A stretch of DNA of 43,585 nt from an uncultured Lachnospiraceae bacterium (GCA_910577275.1 CAJTMW010000031.1:1-43585), one strand, 5' to 3'; positions 9,701-15,935 are shown, numbered from the stretch's first letter. Program-made: numbers and translations. The notes: generated by a model not told the origin, from the sequence alone.

Positions 9701-10280
9701 CCTTTTCCACTCTGACGCTCTTATCTTCTACGCCGTCAAAATAGTAGTAAACGGCATATCCGTAGGTTTCTTCTCTTTCCGGGCTCGCCGTCGGTGTTGC
9801 TGACGGTGTCGCTGTTGCCTCCGGCGAAGGTATCGGCGTCGGCTCACCTTCCGGTGTTTCTATCGGACTTGCCTCGGGACTTTCTTCCGGTGTCTCCTCC
9901 GGGTTTTCTTCCGGGCTTGCCTCGGGAGTGTCAGCAGGCTTCTCCTCATTCTCCTCCGTCTCGTCATTCGGAATCGGTTCAGGTTCTTCCGGCTCATCGT
10001 CATCCGAAGTATCCTCAATCTCTTCCTCCGGCGTCTCCTGCTGGATTTCCTCCTCTTCCTCCGGCTCGTCAGTTTCTTCTTCGATAACTTCTTCCGGGAT
10101 ATCCTCCGGTACTATCGTGTCCGTCACCACGGTCGGCTCCTGAACTGCTTCTGTCTGTTCCGGGTTATCCGTCGCACGCAAATACGCGTCCGAAGAATAC
10201 ACACAGGTTGTCATGATTATCACAACCGCCAGAACAAAAGCAATCCATCGCTTAAAGTTTCTTTTGAGATTCTTTTTCAT
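747..10280 (-). CDS. Giant repetitive cell-surface protein (3177 aa), InlB B-repeat/DUF11/MucBP
   Basis: An exported protein anchored by a C-terminal span. Rough order: basic-hydrophobic signal peptide (1-33); Glu/Pro-rich linker (40-175); mixed beta domains with a Cys/His-rich insert holding two CxxEEHTH motifs (575-620); scattered InlB-type B repeats (Flg_new family, signature GYTFxGWY) from about 640; seven 144-residue B-repeat modules (1365-2375); three DUF11-like domains starting near 2538, 2657 and 2775; a MucBP-like domain near 2935; a Pro-rich stalk (PTPPTPDEPEP, 2997-3050); an acidic segment with EEIPLDN; and a membrane span beginning DDHKCCILSFLLML (3115-3143) with a basic coiled-coil tail. 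There is no LPXTG-like signal, so a sortase is not expected to anchor it. The start has a GGAAGGGGAGAG Shine-Dalgarno. It heads an operon with two small membrane proteins and is divergent from a sigma-factor cassette that may control it. An adhesin or envelope role is inferred from domain content. Confidence 0.9.
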   Translation of the reverse strand: MKKNLKRNFKRWIAFVLAVVIIMTTCVYSSDAYLRATDNPEQTEAVQEPTVVTDTIVPEDIPEEVIEEETDEPEEEEEIQQETPEEEIEDTSDDDEPEEPEPIPNDETEENEEKPADTPEASPEENPEETPEESPEASPIETPEGEPTPIPSPEATATPSATPTASPEREETYGYAVYYYFDGVEDKSVRVEKEDGVLGEVILTSVESAAVHNGMNYVLDYVENENGKVSDNPDNNIVRIYYVLAEEDAKVYTVVLEHILSTDNLGTFRSEETIRLTDKDLADGSVNLIDRAYSREGMECVTGEVVLSKDDFDSEYQAFARIDYGVADGWVAVLRGSGSAPASGSPRRARAVYVGKIDDVEFVKAGQIPVSISFVYEDGSIALDSETVMVEEENGEYNFTHSFKGIAGYTAELDEATPDEYNISGSADTGYQITAKLEFSEDTASGDSVGVVFKAGEGEYTVVTRVPTKGNKSVTDDPATYTETSETFTDKKVGELTEVEAKAITGFTPKAVKQQTVTGDGTTEVIVEYVRNNYTVTYDTQGGSYVKAEKWLYEDEAKVYDGESGKPGSDEVRKLICGKEEHTHDIWNGCYEWTGRNWNLTCTKEEHTHSSSCYFVSPAVPPTSSTFAPAPTRQGYTFTGWYKDAECTIPAEKTIASIDSDVTVYAGWEKKEVSYTVLYFIENANDTDYSFLSSEIKTGYAGNTVTVTAETASPSGLDTKNFTFKKATSAAIAADGSTVIKAYYSRNVYTLTSNKSFRINGKDQKLSLSAKYGANITEIMNREWNEPTGNKYAWTLTNSDSNKVAVFDTMPSGGGTVYSYEYQATREQTLSYWLENYNGSEQIKFDERTYGLYKEITVKFNYLTYSADFYEFPDYTKYKAMHGSKQLWGNNKGNVTTSNGMKVDFYYNANDVSLELFGYEGERISFNQVAIGADISSYLTEPTAPVDGAGFKGWYTDPAHTEKYTGGKKMPTSGLILYADWDMPKYEVTFMDGSETYKVQEVEYLKKVEEVEIMHEGFDFLGWYADSDYKEEFDFSQPITKDITVYAKWDEKLDTSCLIRHIVKDGDSEIDIVEPKEVVGMIGDTVSVRAISLSGDYRDYVADANEKSIVLSTKSKNEITFVYSPLNAIRYRVEYVYNGDIKAEQKDIEAEAKSFRVYPDKEIGTKLNKEGYKIKEGYAQANLTSDNSKNVVRFELAPNEYDITYAGIDDDTNTPVTITVPDANPKKYTVVSEDIPLMWPSFDTEEYNFEGWTTNGTVNGESQENTLVKDIVIGKGSIGRLTFTAHFTRKPVTLSYDGNGHTGGKTDATKGKVGKPITIAQNGFEKTGYTFVGWNTQADGQGTSYSAGQEVTIRKPLTLYAQWEANKNVSYTVHYYLKDTTTKVADDKVEQNKTFDAEYTENAVVVQGYTAVEPTTQSFTLDSLNKEITFYYTADDAEITFVTNGGSAVEPMKGVTGGEITNRAMPTTNRTGYTFNGWYGNVGLTGEEVRSLPEKYPAGTTTYYAAWKANENVSYTVHYYLEGTMDSVAADKTEEDKTFGKEYTEHSKEVPGYTVVGSGQQSFMLDSLNKEIIFYYTADDAEITFVTNGGSAVAPMKGVTGQEITDQTMPTTERTGYTFNGWYGNAELTGEAVRSLPEKYPAGTTTYYASWTAKTDVSYTVHYYLEDTTTSVAEDKVEQNKTFDAEYSENAKVIPGYTVVGDSQQSFTLDSLNKEIIFYYTADDAEITFVTNGGSAVEAMEGVTGQAIMNREMPTTNRTGYTFNGWYGNAGLAGEEVRSLPEKYPAGTTTYYAAWKANENVSYTVHYYLAGTKESVAADKTEEDKTFGKEYTEHSKEVPGYTVVGSGQQSFTLDSLNKEIIFYYTADDAEITFVTNGGSAVEPMKGVTGQEITDQTMPTTERTGYTFNGWYGNAELTGEAVRSLPEKYPAGTTTYYASWMAKTDVSYTVHYYLKDTTTSVAEDKVEQNKTFDAEYSENAKVIPGYTVVGDGQQSFTLDSLDKEIIFYYTADDAEITFVTNGGSAVAPMEGKTGQEIASREMPTTTRTGYTFNGWYNNAGLTGEKVGSLPEKYPAGTTTYYAAWKANENVSYIVHYYLQGTTDSVAADKTEVNKTFGGSYTEYSKRVTGYTVVGDGQQSFTLDSLNKEITFYYTADAAQITFATNGGSAVDDMEGVTGQEITNRAMPTTARTGYTFNGWYDSAELTGEPVGSLPEKYPAGTTTYYASWTVKTDVSYTVHYYLEDTTTSVAEDKVEQNKTFDAEYTESAVVVTGYTAAEPATQSFTLDSLNKEITFYYTADAAHITFVTNGGSAVEAMEGATGQEITNRAMPTTARTGYTFNGWYGSAELTGEPVGSLPEKYPAGTTTYYAAWSANTDTVYTVQYHYQSPSDGVYSDEEPVEKKGTTDTSVSLPGTALIPDTTIHKLESGRYIYDTSDNRNVISGNVEGDGSLALHVYFPIQYTVSGTIDHGTVTEASQDVRYAAASSAMSFKAGENYVIKSIKINGEEQEVEDNQIEYIYPAQTAVRSDIAVEITTEEMNPQLTLVKTVPEGPADKVAYVLGETINYKIVATNTGNLTLTGITVKDEMVGKEWEIEGDFKPGDTWERTVSYKVDEDDIKAGKVVNSVTAEVSDLEPDYPEPEVIPGEVESPVATPNPSLYVQKTALGNDDPNKTYARDEVVTYTIKVINNGNVTIKGIQLTDPLTGLEWNVGTLVPGDSAIPLLRKPSKERTTRYTVTSADILAGEVVNTATASGTDPDGNMVTATGTETIRMAAIDTSYSITKELTSDARADGTYHAGDTLSYRITVKSDANVTLENIVVTDTLSNNVTGAVNFTKLKGISANDAGALAQAGITLNPDNTVKIGSLEPDEEVVLECEYVVTSADAALNTQLGITDSENAGIRNTVRATADTVNPPGKDPVDPEEETGESDPAETEDTYTLTIQYQYADGTMAADAVTRYYPVGETYVVASPVIAGYNSSLAAVTGVMPDRDVNVTVVYSIPTPPTPPTPDEPEPTPPISPEPPTPPTPDEPEPPAPPVPPTPEEPEPPVEPIVEPAAPVVPGPAAAAAVQVVIPAALTAVGDEEVPLEGALIDVDDDGNVTVIPIEEEEIPLDNRELDDHKCCILSFLLMLATLIIYSWFTHSMKKRQKKLAELKDQLAEETLKRQLGIADTKESAR
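3165..6188 (-). repeat. Seven tandem 432-bp modules with an 864-bp higher-order period
   Basis: Seven copies of a 144-residue module, each with VSYTVHYYL near its start, FYYTADDAEITFVTNGGSA in the middle and GYTFNGWY plus YPAGTTTYYA near its end. After the first copy, modules alternate between a KTDVSY...AEDKVEQNKTFDAEY type and an ENVSY...AADKTEEDKTFG type, so the real duplication unit is two modules (864 bp). Copies 864 bp apart, for example around 4775 and 5639, are nearly identical in DNA. Such arrays readily gain or lose copies by recombination. Confidence 0.9.
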
Positions 10281-10423
10281 TCTCTCTCCCCTTCCTTAAA
10301 ATTATATTTTCAGCATTTTCCAAAGCCTTTCAGGAATCATTTCTATCCCTTATATAAGTGAAGTGTGTCGAAAAAGGGCTGGGGGGTCAGAATTTTTCAG
10401 AATATTTTTAAAAAAAATATTTT

Positions 10424-10452
10424 TTTACATTTCAAAAAAGTTGTGTTATACT
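10424..10452 (+). promoter_or_regulatory. Sigma-A promoter of the sigma-factor cassette
   Basis: TTTACA (10424-10429), a 17-base spacer and TATACT (10447-10452). About 40 bases later come the Shine-Dalgarno GGGGGGAG and the ATG at 10492. Transcription seems to start with a normal housekeeping promoter. I found no convincing -35/-10 pair for the divergent giant gene between 10281 and 10423, which would fit dependence on the cassette's own sigma factor, but that is inference. Confidence 0.75.
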
Positions 10453-10491
10453 GCCTGTGAAAAAACAGATTTTTCAGGGGGGAGACTGCAT

Positions 10492-11102
10492 ATGGTTGTT
10501 TTAGACTATAATTATCTTGCGGATTTGGTTATCAATGCGCAGAACGGCGACAGCGATGCATTTGCGGAACTGTATGCGGCAACGTATCAGAAACAGTATA
10601 ATTTTGCTTACAGTTACTTAAAGGATGAGTTTCTTGCCCAGGACGCCCTGCAGGAAATTTATATCACCGCGCTTCGGAATCTCTCGAAGTTACGGGACCC
10701 CATGCTCCTTATTGCGTGGCTGAATCAGATTAATTTTCGTATATGTTTTCATCTCCATCAGCGTCAGGAGCGTTACAATGAAGAACTCATCGGTTTCGAT
10801 TATTTCACCGACGAAGAACTCTCAGAGTCCCATAATACCCCCCCCAAATCGATTTTACGGTCCGCAGCGCTGAGGAATTAGTCGTTCAGGTCGATTCCGA
10901 AAAGTATCTGATGAATCAGATTTTAACCCTTCCTTTTACAGAGGCACAGGTAATTATCCTGAAATTTTACCGGGATTTGAAGCATAACGAGATTGCCGAG
11001 CTTATGGATATCAGCAAAAGTTCGGTCAAGCGGTATCTGAAACGCGGGAAAGAACACCTTGGTAAAATTCTTGGTCAGCAGGGAGGTGCCTTTTTTCTAT
11101 GA
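10492..11102 (+). pseudogene. Sigma-70 family (ECF-like) factor split by a -1 frameshift at an 8-C tract
   Basis: The first part (10492-10881) carries a region-2-like fold: DSDAFAELYAATYQKQYNFA, then DALQEIYITALRNLSKL and a core-binding segment ending LHQRQERYNEEL. It then runs into CCCCCCCC (10838-10845) and stops after a short aberrant tail. In the -1 frame the protein continues (DFTVRSAEELVVQVDSEKYL) into a proper region 4 with a helix-turn-helix: LPFTEAQVIILKFYRDLKH, then NEIAELMDISKSSVKRYLKR, ending at 11102. One extra C restores a full factor of about 200 residues. The 3' part alone could start at ATG 10911. The stop overlaps the next start (ATGA), showing an intact operon design. Possible explanations are a real pseudogene, phase variation by slippage, programmed -1 shifting at C-CCC-CCC, or a base-calling error. 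The start was chosen for its Shine-Dalgarno GGGGAG seven bases upstream. Confidence 0.8.
10838..10845 (+). repeat. Homopolymeric C tract inside the sigma-factor gene
   Basis: Eight consecutive C, read as acc ccc ccc aaa in the first frame. This matches a -1 slippery heptamer (C CCC CCC, 10839-10845). It sits in the linker between the region-2 and region-4 parts, where length change is tolerated but the frame is decisive. Confidence 0.85.
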
Positions 11103-11845
11103 AAAATATTTCTCCAAATCCTTTTCACAAATCATCCACACCCAACCTGGATATAGAAACTGCCAGCCGGATTCTGGAGCAGGCGCTTAAAAGCGCCGGT
11201 GCGGAGCCAAACTCTATTCCGTTAGACGAGCTGATTGCCAACTGCCTTTACCATAAGAGGAAACGGCTCTTTCAAAAAACGGTTTTTGCCGGCGTCCTTG
11301 TTTTCCTTTGCCTGTTGGCGCTTTTATTTGTATTGTCCATACCGGCGTCCTTTACCATCCAAAATCAAATGGCGGAGGGCGGGTTCAATCCGGTTTACAA
11401 TATTATTTTAGATTCCTTTATCCCGGCAAAGAGCGTGTATGCGGCAATAGACGGACGCCCCGTCCCGCTGTATGAAACGGAGACCAACGTTTATGCGGCG
11501 GAACCTGCATCTAACGGGCAAATGGAGGTTGCCGTTACTCTCATTAACGGGCAGAGCAAGACGGAATATGTTGACGTTACCGCTGTTGACCGGGACAGTC
11601 CAGTTGCCCTTGACTGCTGCAGGGAGGGCTCTTTCGTTTATCTTTATCTTTCGGATGGGCTTTCAGGTATTGACTATGACAGTCTACAGGCAGTCTCACT
11701 GACCGGGGAGCCTGTAACGCCGGTTTCCGTGGAGCCACAAAGCGGATGCGTTACCTTTTCCAATCTGGAGGCAACAATAAATGTTTATGTTTCCGACCTT
11801 GCCGGGAACAGGCTTCAGCTTATCCTATCCCTGACCGACTCATAG
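11099..11845 (+). CDS. Single-span membrane protein with extracellular Ig-like domain, putative anti-sigma/sensor
   Basis: 248 residues. The cytosolic N-terminus (1-58) carries the motif TPNLDIETASRILEQA and later IPLDELIA; a span follows (about 62-84, VFAGVLVFLCLLALLFVLSI). The rest is extracellular: a beta-rich region with AIDGRPVPLYETETNVYAAEP and an Ig-like end (YLYLSDGLSGIDY, VYVSDLAGNRLQ). Its ATG overlaps the stop of the sigma gene, indicating translational coupling. It is about the same length as the protein at 12672-13400 and collinear with it. The arrangement (sigma factor followed by a single-span protein with a small cytosolic domain and an outside sensing domain) is that of sigma/anti-sigma pairs such as SigI/RsgI. 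I see no known anti-sigma domain such as zf-HC2, so the role is inference. Confidence 0.7.
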   Translation: MKNISPNPFHKSSTPNLDIETASRILEQALKSAGAEPNSIPLDELIANCLYHKRKRLFQKTVFAGVLVFLCLLALLFVLSIPASFTIQNQMAEGGFNPVYNIILDSFIPAKSVYAAIDGRPVPLYETETNVYAAEPASNGQMEVAVTLINGQSKTEYVDVTAVDRDSPVALDCCREGSFVYLYLSDGLSGIDYDSLQAVSLTGEPVTPVSVEPQSGCVTFSNLEATINVYVSDLAGNRLQLILSLTDS

Positions 11846-11936
11846 CGGCAGGAATCAAATGTGTATGCAAACATGCCCGCCTGGCCCGCTGACCGCGGAA
11901 GTCAAGACCCCGCAGAAATGAAAGAGGAAAAATGCC

Positions 11937-12647
11937 ATGAAAAAATTTGATATATTTAAAACCATTCAACTGATTCTTTTCGTGATTTTAGCAGGGGTAA
12001 GTCTCCTGATTATCCTGACGGATTCGGCGCTTTACCGGACGGTAGCCGATGATGCCCATGTCCGCGCCCTCTGCATTCTTTTGTGGGTTTCCTTTGTCCT
12101 GTCCTTTTTGTTCATTTTTATGGATTTCAGTCTTTTTTCCAGCTTCAAGAAGGATTATAAGGAGCTCGATTACGCCGTATCCCAGGACCCGGTTTCCGGC
12201 ATTGCCAACCGCTACAGCTGTGACAGTCTCATAGAAAAATATCTCGACCGGCCGCTCCCCCGGAATATCGGATGTATTATGTTTGACCTGACCAATATCA
12301 GGGAGGTCAATCGGGAATACGGCCATATGAAGGGCAACAGGCTGATTTATGATTTTTCCGGTATTTTGCAGGCGTCTTCCATAAATTTATGTTTTGTAGG
12401 ACGAAACGGCGGCAACAAGTTTATCGCATTGTTTGAGAACTGCTCCGCCCACAGGCTCAATGTTTTTCTGGAACGGGTAGCTGACCGGGTGGGTCTTTAT
12501 AATTCCGAAACCGATGCTGCGCCCATTCTCTACCGGTACGGTACTGCATATCGGGAAAACAAATCCGTACAGACGATTACAGATTTAATTGCGCTTTCCA
12601 ACCGGCGCATTTACGTAAAAGAAACGGACAATGAAAAACTGTTTTGA
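11937..12647 (+). CDS. Two-span membrane protein with degenerate GGDEF domain
   Basis: 236 residues: two spans (about 11-28 and 43-63), then a GGDEF-type fold that starts at DYAVSQDPVSGIANRYSCD, the typical D-x-L-T-G-L-x-N-R entry of diguanylate cyclases. It continues with IMFDLTNIREVNREYGHMKG, close to the usual D-x-D-x-F-K...N-D-x-x-G-H element. The catalytic signature reads GGNKF instead of GG(D/E)EF, so the metal-binding acidic residue is lost and cyclase activity is unlikely; no RxxD inhibitory site is evident. The gene lies between two paralogous sensor-like genes on the same strand and is probably co-transcribed with them. It may act as a binding or scaffold partner rather than an enzyme. 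The Shine-Dalgarno is GAGGAAAA. Confidence 0.8.
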   Translation: MKKFDIFKTIQLILFVILAGVSLLIILTDSALYRTVADDAHVRALCILLWVSFVLSFLFIFMDFSLFSSFKKDYKELDYAVSQDPVSGIANRYSCDSLIEKYLDRPLPRNIGCIMFDLTNIREVNREYGHMKGNRLIYDFSGILQASSINLCFVGRNGGNKFIALFENCSAHRLNVFLERVADRVGLYNSETDAAPILYRYGTAYRENKSVQTITDLIALSNRRIYVKETDNEKLF

Positions 12648-12671
12648 CTTTCAGGAAGGTGAGTTTTCCGT

Positions 12672-13400
12672 ATGAAAAAATTTCACAAATCATCAGCTCC
12701 CCAGTTAAGCCTTGACGATGCTTCCAGAATTTTGGAGCAGGTCTTTATGGCGAATCAAAGGGAGCAAAGCTCGATTCCTCTCGAGGTTTTGGCCTCCTAC
12801 AGTAATTACCGGCGCGAACGGTTTACTTTGCAGCGCACCATCCTTGTGATTATCATGGTGCTTTTTCTGCTGCTGCCTTTTTTGTTTATCCCTTCCTCCT
12901 TCACAATTGAAAAGCAGGCGTCGGAACACAGTATCGGCTCTGCGGATTTTAATCCTGTCTACCGGCTCGAGGTAGACTCCTTTATGCTGGTTGAGCGGGT
13001 GACCGCCGTCATAGAAGGCCGCAATGTCCCTGTTTATGAGACGGATTCCCACGTTTATTCTCTCGAGCCGCCTGTAAACGGCCGGATGGAGGTAACCGTA
13101 GTCCTTGCCAACAGGCAATACCAGACCCGGTATGTGGATGTATCCGCCGTTGACCGCGAAGCTCCCGCTGCTACTGCCTGCACGCGAAAAGGGAATTTCA
13201 TTTATTTGTATCTTTCCGACTCTGTTTCGGGTGTCGATTACGACAAGGTGGAGGCTGTGAGTCTCACGGGAGAAAAGATTCTTCCTGACAGTATTGACGA
13301 AGAAAACGGCTGTCTTACTTTTTTCGGGCTGGAAGACACCATAAATGTCTATGTTCCCGACCTTGCCGGCAACCAGCTGCACCTTATTCTGGCGCTTTAA
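12672..13400 (+). CDS. Second single-span membrane protein with extracellular Ig-like domain (paralog)
   Basis: 242 residues with the same plan as the protein at 11099-11845. The cytosolic domain has APQLSLDDASRILEQVF and IPLEVLASY; a span follows at about 56-76; the outer part has FNPVY, VIEGRNVPVYETDSHVYSLEP, SDSVSGVDYDKVEAVSLTGE and VYVPDLAGNQLHLIL. Similarity runs over the full length, so the pair comes from a gene duplication with a GGDEF gene between the copies. The start follows GGAAGGTGAG. The last gene of the cassette, it leaves 200 bases before the next, unrelated gene. The function is unknown; two sensors with different outer faces acting on one sigma factor is a testable idea. Confidence 0.7.
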   Translation: MKKFHKSSAPQLSLDDASRILEQVFMANQREQSSIPLEVLASYSNYRRERFTLQRTILVIIMVLFLLLPFLFIPSSFTIEKQASEHSIGSADFNPVYRLEVDSFMLVERVTAVIEGRNVPVYETDSHVYSLEPPVNGRMEVTVVLANRQYQTRYVDVSAVDREAPAATACTRKGNFIYLYLSDSVSGVDYDKVEAVSLTGEKILPDSIDEENGCLTFFGLEDTINVYVPDLAGNQLHLILAL

Positions 13401-13460
13401 CAGGCAATCTGTCCAATCTTTTTCCCTGTAAATCATTGTGCCATATTACAGTTTGTGGTA

Positions 13461-13469
13461 TGGTATACT
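13461..13469 (+). promoter_or_regulatory. Extended -10 promoter of the solute-binding lipoprotein
   Basis: TGG-TATACT at 13461-13469 is an extended -10 element. No strong -35 is visible at the right distance. Transcription from here would place the whole palindromic leader element (13500-13587) in the 5' untranslated region. Confidence 0.5.
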
Positions 13470-13499
13470 TAGTATGAAAAATCACAGAAACGGAGGGAA

Positions 13500-13587
13500 G
13501 AGTGAAAGATTTTTCAAATCTTTCACTCTACAAGTTTGTGTCTGCGCTGCATCCACAAACTTGGTATGCGCAACAAAGCAGCGCAGA
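13500..13587 (+). repeat. Palindromic leader element, copy A
   Basis: Two consecutive hairpins, then a short conserved tail. Hairpin 1 has perfect 13-bp arms (13500-13512 and 13516-13528). Hairpin 2 is CAAGTTTGTG (13531-13540), a 13-base loop, and CACAAACTTG (13554-13563). The tail contains GCAGCGCAGA (13578-13587), complementary over 10 bases to the loop of hairpin 2, so an alternative long-range pairing near the ribosome binding site is possible. A clearly homologous copy precedes the MFS gene (20768-20868, minus strand) with the loop of hairpin 2 inverted. Confidence 0.8.
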
Positions 13588-13600
13588 AATGAAGGGAAAA

Positions 13601-15871
13601 ATGAAAAAGAAAATTGTATTGTGCACAGTGATGGCGCTGACCGCGGCGTTTATTTTCGGCGGATGCGGAAAGCAGACCGAAGGAACCGGTGAAAAGGAAG
13701 CCTCAGCCGATGCCGAAGGCAGCAATAATGCCGCCGGTACGGAAAGCATTGACGACGACGGGTATGTCTACGTACCGGAATACCGTACTCTTGGAAGCGC
13801 CGGGAGCAACATTGGAAAAACGGCGATGGGAAAGGACGGGAATATTTTTTATCTGGAATATGCAGGCGACGGAACGAAGCTGGTTTCCATGAATATAGAC
13901 AGTCAGGAAACTGCGGATGTGCCGGTTGCCTTAGAGGAAAACCAGTATATCACCAGCCTGAATATGAGCCTGGATGGAAATCTGCTGGTGGGTCTGACGC
14001 GGTATAACGCTGATGTCACCGCGGCGGAGCAGATACTGATTAAGACGCTGGATGTAGCCGGGGGCGAGCTGGCGTCTTTGGATGTCAGCGAGGCTTTACT
14101 GCAGGCGCCGAATTTTTATATTTCCGATATTCTGACAGACGGGGAGGGCAACTTTTACATAAACGGAGGACAGGAAGTTTATGTCTTAAAGCCGGACGGC
14201 AGCGTGTACAGTCAGATAAGCCTCGGGCAGTATATTAACTGTTTTTTCCAGATGAAGGACGGAAAAGTAGGGGCCGCCTATTATGACGACGCCCTTGGTT
14301 TTATAATAAATGAGGTGGTTCCGGGACAGTCGGACTTTACACAGGTGGACAGCCCCATTACCTTTGAATACGGAACCTATCAGGGCGGAACGGACACAGA
14401 CCTTCTGTATACGGCGAACGGCGTCCTTTTGTCCTGCAATCTGTCAGACGAGGCGCCGACGGAAATTTTACGCTGGACGGATTACGATATCAATTCCAAC
14501 AACCTTACTTCCGTCGCCCTGCTTCCTGAGGGCCGGATTGCTGCTCTGACCTCCGATTTTATGACCGAAGGGGGCGCAACGGAGCTTATCACGCTCACCC
14601 GCAAGCCCGCGTCGGAGGTGGAGGAAAAGATTATCCTGACCTACGGAACCTATTTCCCTTCCATTTTTGCCGAAAGAGATATCGCGGCATTTAACAGGCA
14701 GAGCCAGAAGTACCGTATTATGATAAAGGAATACGGGGACGCCACCATGGACTATACGGAAAAGAAGGATATCTTTTCCAAAGAGCTTGAGAGCGGACAG
14801 TTCCCGGATATCATAGACTTAAGCTATTGCCCCATGTCTTTGGAAACGCTGATATCGGTGGGCGCTGTCGAGGATTTGTACCCTTATCTTGACGCGGACG
14901 AGACCATGGCAAGGGACGACTATGTGGAGAGCGCCCTGAAAGCCTATGAGCGGGACGGAAAGCTGTACGCGATTATGCCCTGGTACGGGGTGGAATCTCT
15001 GGTGGGCAAGGTTTCTGAAATCGGAGACGCCAAAACCTGGACGGTGGACGACGTCATAAAGCTGATGGATTCCGCGGAAAACGGGGCAAAGCTTTTGCCC
15101 AACACGGACAAGTCGGGCATTCTTCGGATTATGTGCACCATGAATCAGGATTTGTTCATAGATGCGGCAACCGGCAAATGTAACTTTACCGGAGAGGAAT
15201 TTAAGAAAATTCTGGAATTTGCCAACCGTTTCGCCAATGAGGCAACCGATGATTCCACTCTGGATGATTTAAAGAGCGGAAGGACTCTGCTGGACAACGG
15301 ATATGTCACTTCCGTTTCCCATTATCAGGTATATGAATTTATGTTCGGGGGGCCGGTAAACCTGATTGGCTATCCCACCTTCGGGGAAAGCGGTCTTACC
15401 TTCCGTTCCAACGGAACCACTGTCGCTATGGGCTCGGGCTGTGAAAACAAGGAAGGGGTGTGGGAATTCATCCGCTTCAACGTTTCCAAAGAGCGGCAGG
15501 AAAACGTTGGCTCTCCCAACGGCGGTTTCCCCATATTAAAATCCGCCCTTGAAAAGCAGCTCGAAAAGGAAATGACGCCGGAATACATCACAGACGAAAA
15601 CGGCAATGAGAAGGAGATTGCCAAAATGGCATGGGGCGGCACCATGGGAGGAGAATCCTATTCCACAGAGGTTTACGCCGCCACAAAGGAGCAGGTGGAC
15701 CGGGTAAGGGAAATGATAAATATCGCACAGAACGGAGCTCGTATGGATAAAGATATATTGAATATCATCCTTGAGGAAGCCGCAGCATATTTCAGCGGCC
15801 AGAAAGGGCCGGACGATGTGGCGTCGGTCGTGCAGAACCGGGTACAGCTCTATCTGAATGAAACGCAGTAG
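13601..15871 (+). CDS. Extracellular solute-binding lipoprotein with N-terminal beta-propeller-like region
   Basis: 756 residues. The signal peptide ends in a lipobox (AFIFGGC), predicting a lipid-anchored protein outside the membrane. Residues about 30-350 are rich in short beta repeats (DGNIFYLEYAGDGTKLVSMN and similar) and look like a propeller. The C-terminal half is a family-1-type ABC solute-binding domain (KIILTYGTYFPSIFAERDIA, FPDIIDLSYCPM, YAIMPWYGVESLVG). The start at 13601 follows GAAGGG; an ATG at 13589 is possible, but the longer upstream frame only translates the leader element. No permease or ATPase gene is adjacent, so it is an orphan: either a binding protein using a distant transporter or a sensor. 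The substrate cannot be told. Confidence 0.85.
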   Translation: MKKKIVLCTVMALTAAFIFGGCGKQTEGTGEKEASADAEGSNNAAGTESIDDDGYVYVPEYRTLGSAGSNIGKTAMGKDGNIFYLEYAGDGTKLVSMNIDSQETADVPVALEENQYITSLNMSLDGNLLVGLTRYNADVTAAEQILIKTLDVAGGELASLDVSEALLQAPNFYISDILTDGEGNFYINGGQEVYVLKPDGSVYSQISLGQYINCFFQMKDGKVGAAYYDDALGFIINEVVPGQSDFTQVDSPITFEYGTYQGGTDTDLLYTANGVLLSCNLSDEAPTEILRWTDYDINSNNLTSVALLPEGRIAALTSDFMTEGGATELITLTRKPASEVEEKIILTYGTYFPSIFAERDIAAFNRQSQKYRIMIKEYGDATMDYTEKKDIFSKELESGQFPDIIDLSYCPMSLETLISVGAVEDLYPYLDADETMARDDYVESALKAYERDGKLYAIMPWYGVESLVGKVSEIGDAKTWTVDDVIKLMDSAENGAKLLPNTDKSGILRIMCTMNQDLFIDAATGKCNFTGEEFKKILEFANRFANEATDDSTLDDLKSGRTLLDNGYVTSVSHYQVYEFMFGGPVNLIGYPTFGESGLTFRSNGTTVAMGSGCENKEGVWEFIRFNVSKERQENVGSPNGGFPILKSALEKQLEKEMTPEYITDENGNEKEIAKMAWGGTMGGESYSTEVYAATKEQVDRVREMINIAQNGARMDKDILNIILEEAAAYFSGQKGPDDVASVVQNRVQLYLNETQ

Positions 15872-15895
15872 AAGTTATATATAGGATAAGATAAT

Positions 15896-15927
15896 CCCCC
15901 TCCGTTCGGAATTCCAATCGGAGGGGG
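15896..15927. terminator. Convergent terminator hairpin
   Basis: CCCCCTCCG (15896-15904) pairs with CGGAGGGGG (15919-15927). It lies between the lipoprotein gene ending at 15871 and the leftward ABC operon ending at 15936. The U-tracts are weak on both sides, but the position suggests a shared terminator. Confidence 0.65.
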
Positions 15928-15935
15928 AAATTGGT

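Noticed and set aside
10280..10423. ECF-type promoter for the giant gene
   Set aside because: I looked for GGAAC-16-CGTC-like spacing and found nothing convincing; control by the neighbouring sigma factor stays a hypothesis.
12705..13436. Leftward 243-codon ORF opposite the second sensor gene
   Set aside because: Antisense shadow of a gene supported by paralogy to 11099-11845; no recognisable features.
13502..13600. N-terminal extension of the solute-binding lipoprotein
   Set aside because: It would place about 33 residues before the signal peptide and again only translates the leader element.
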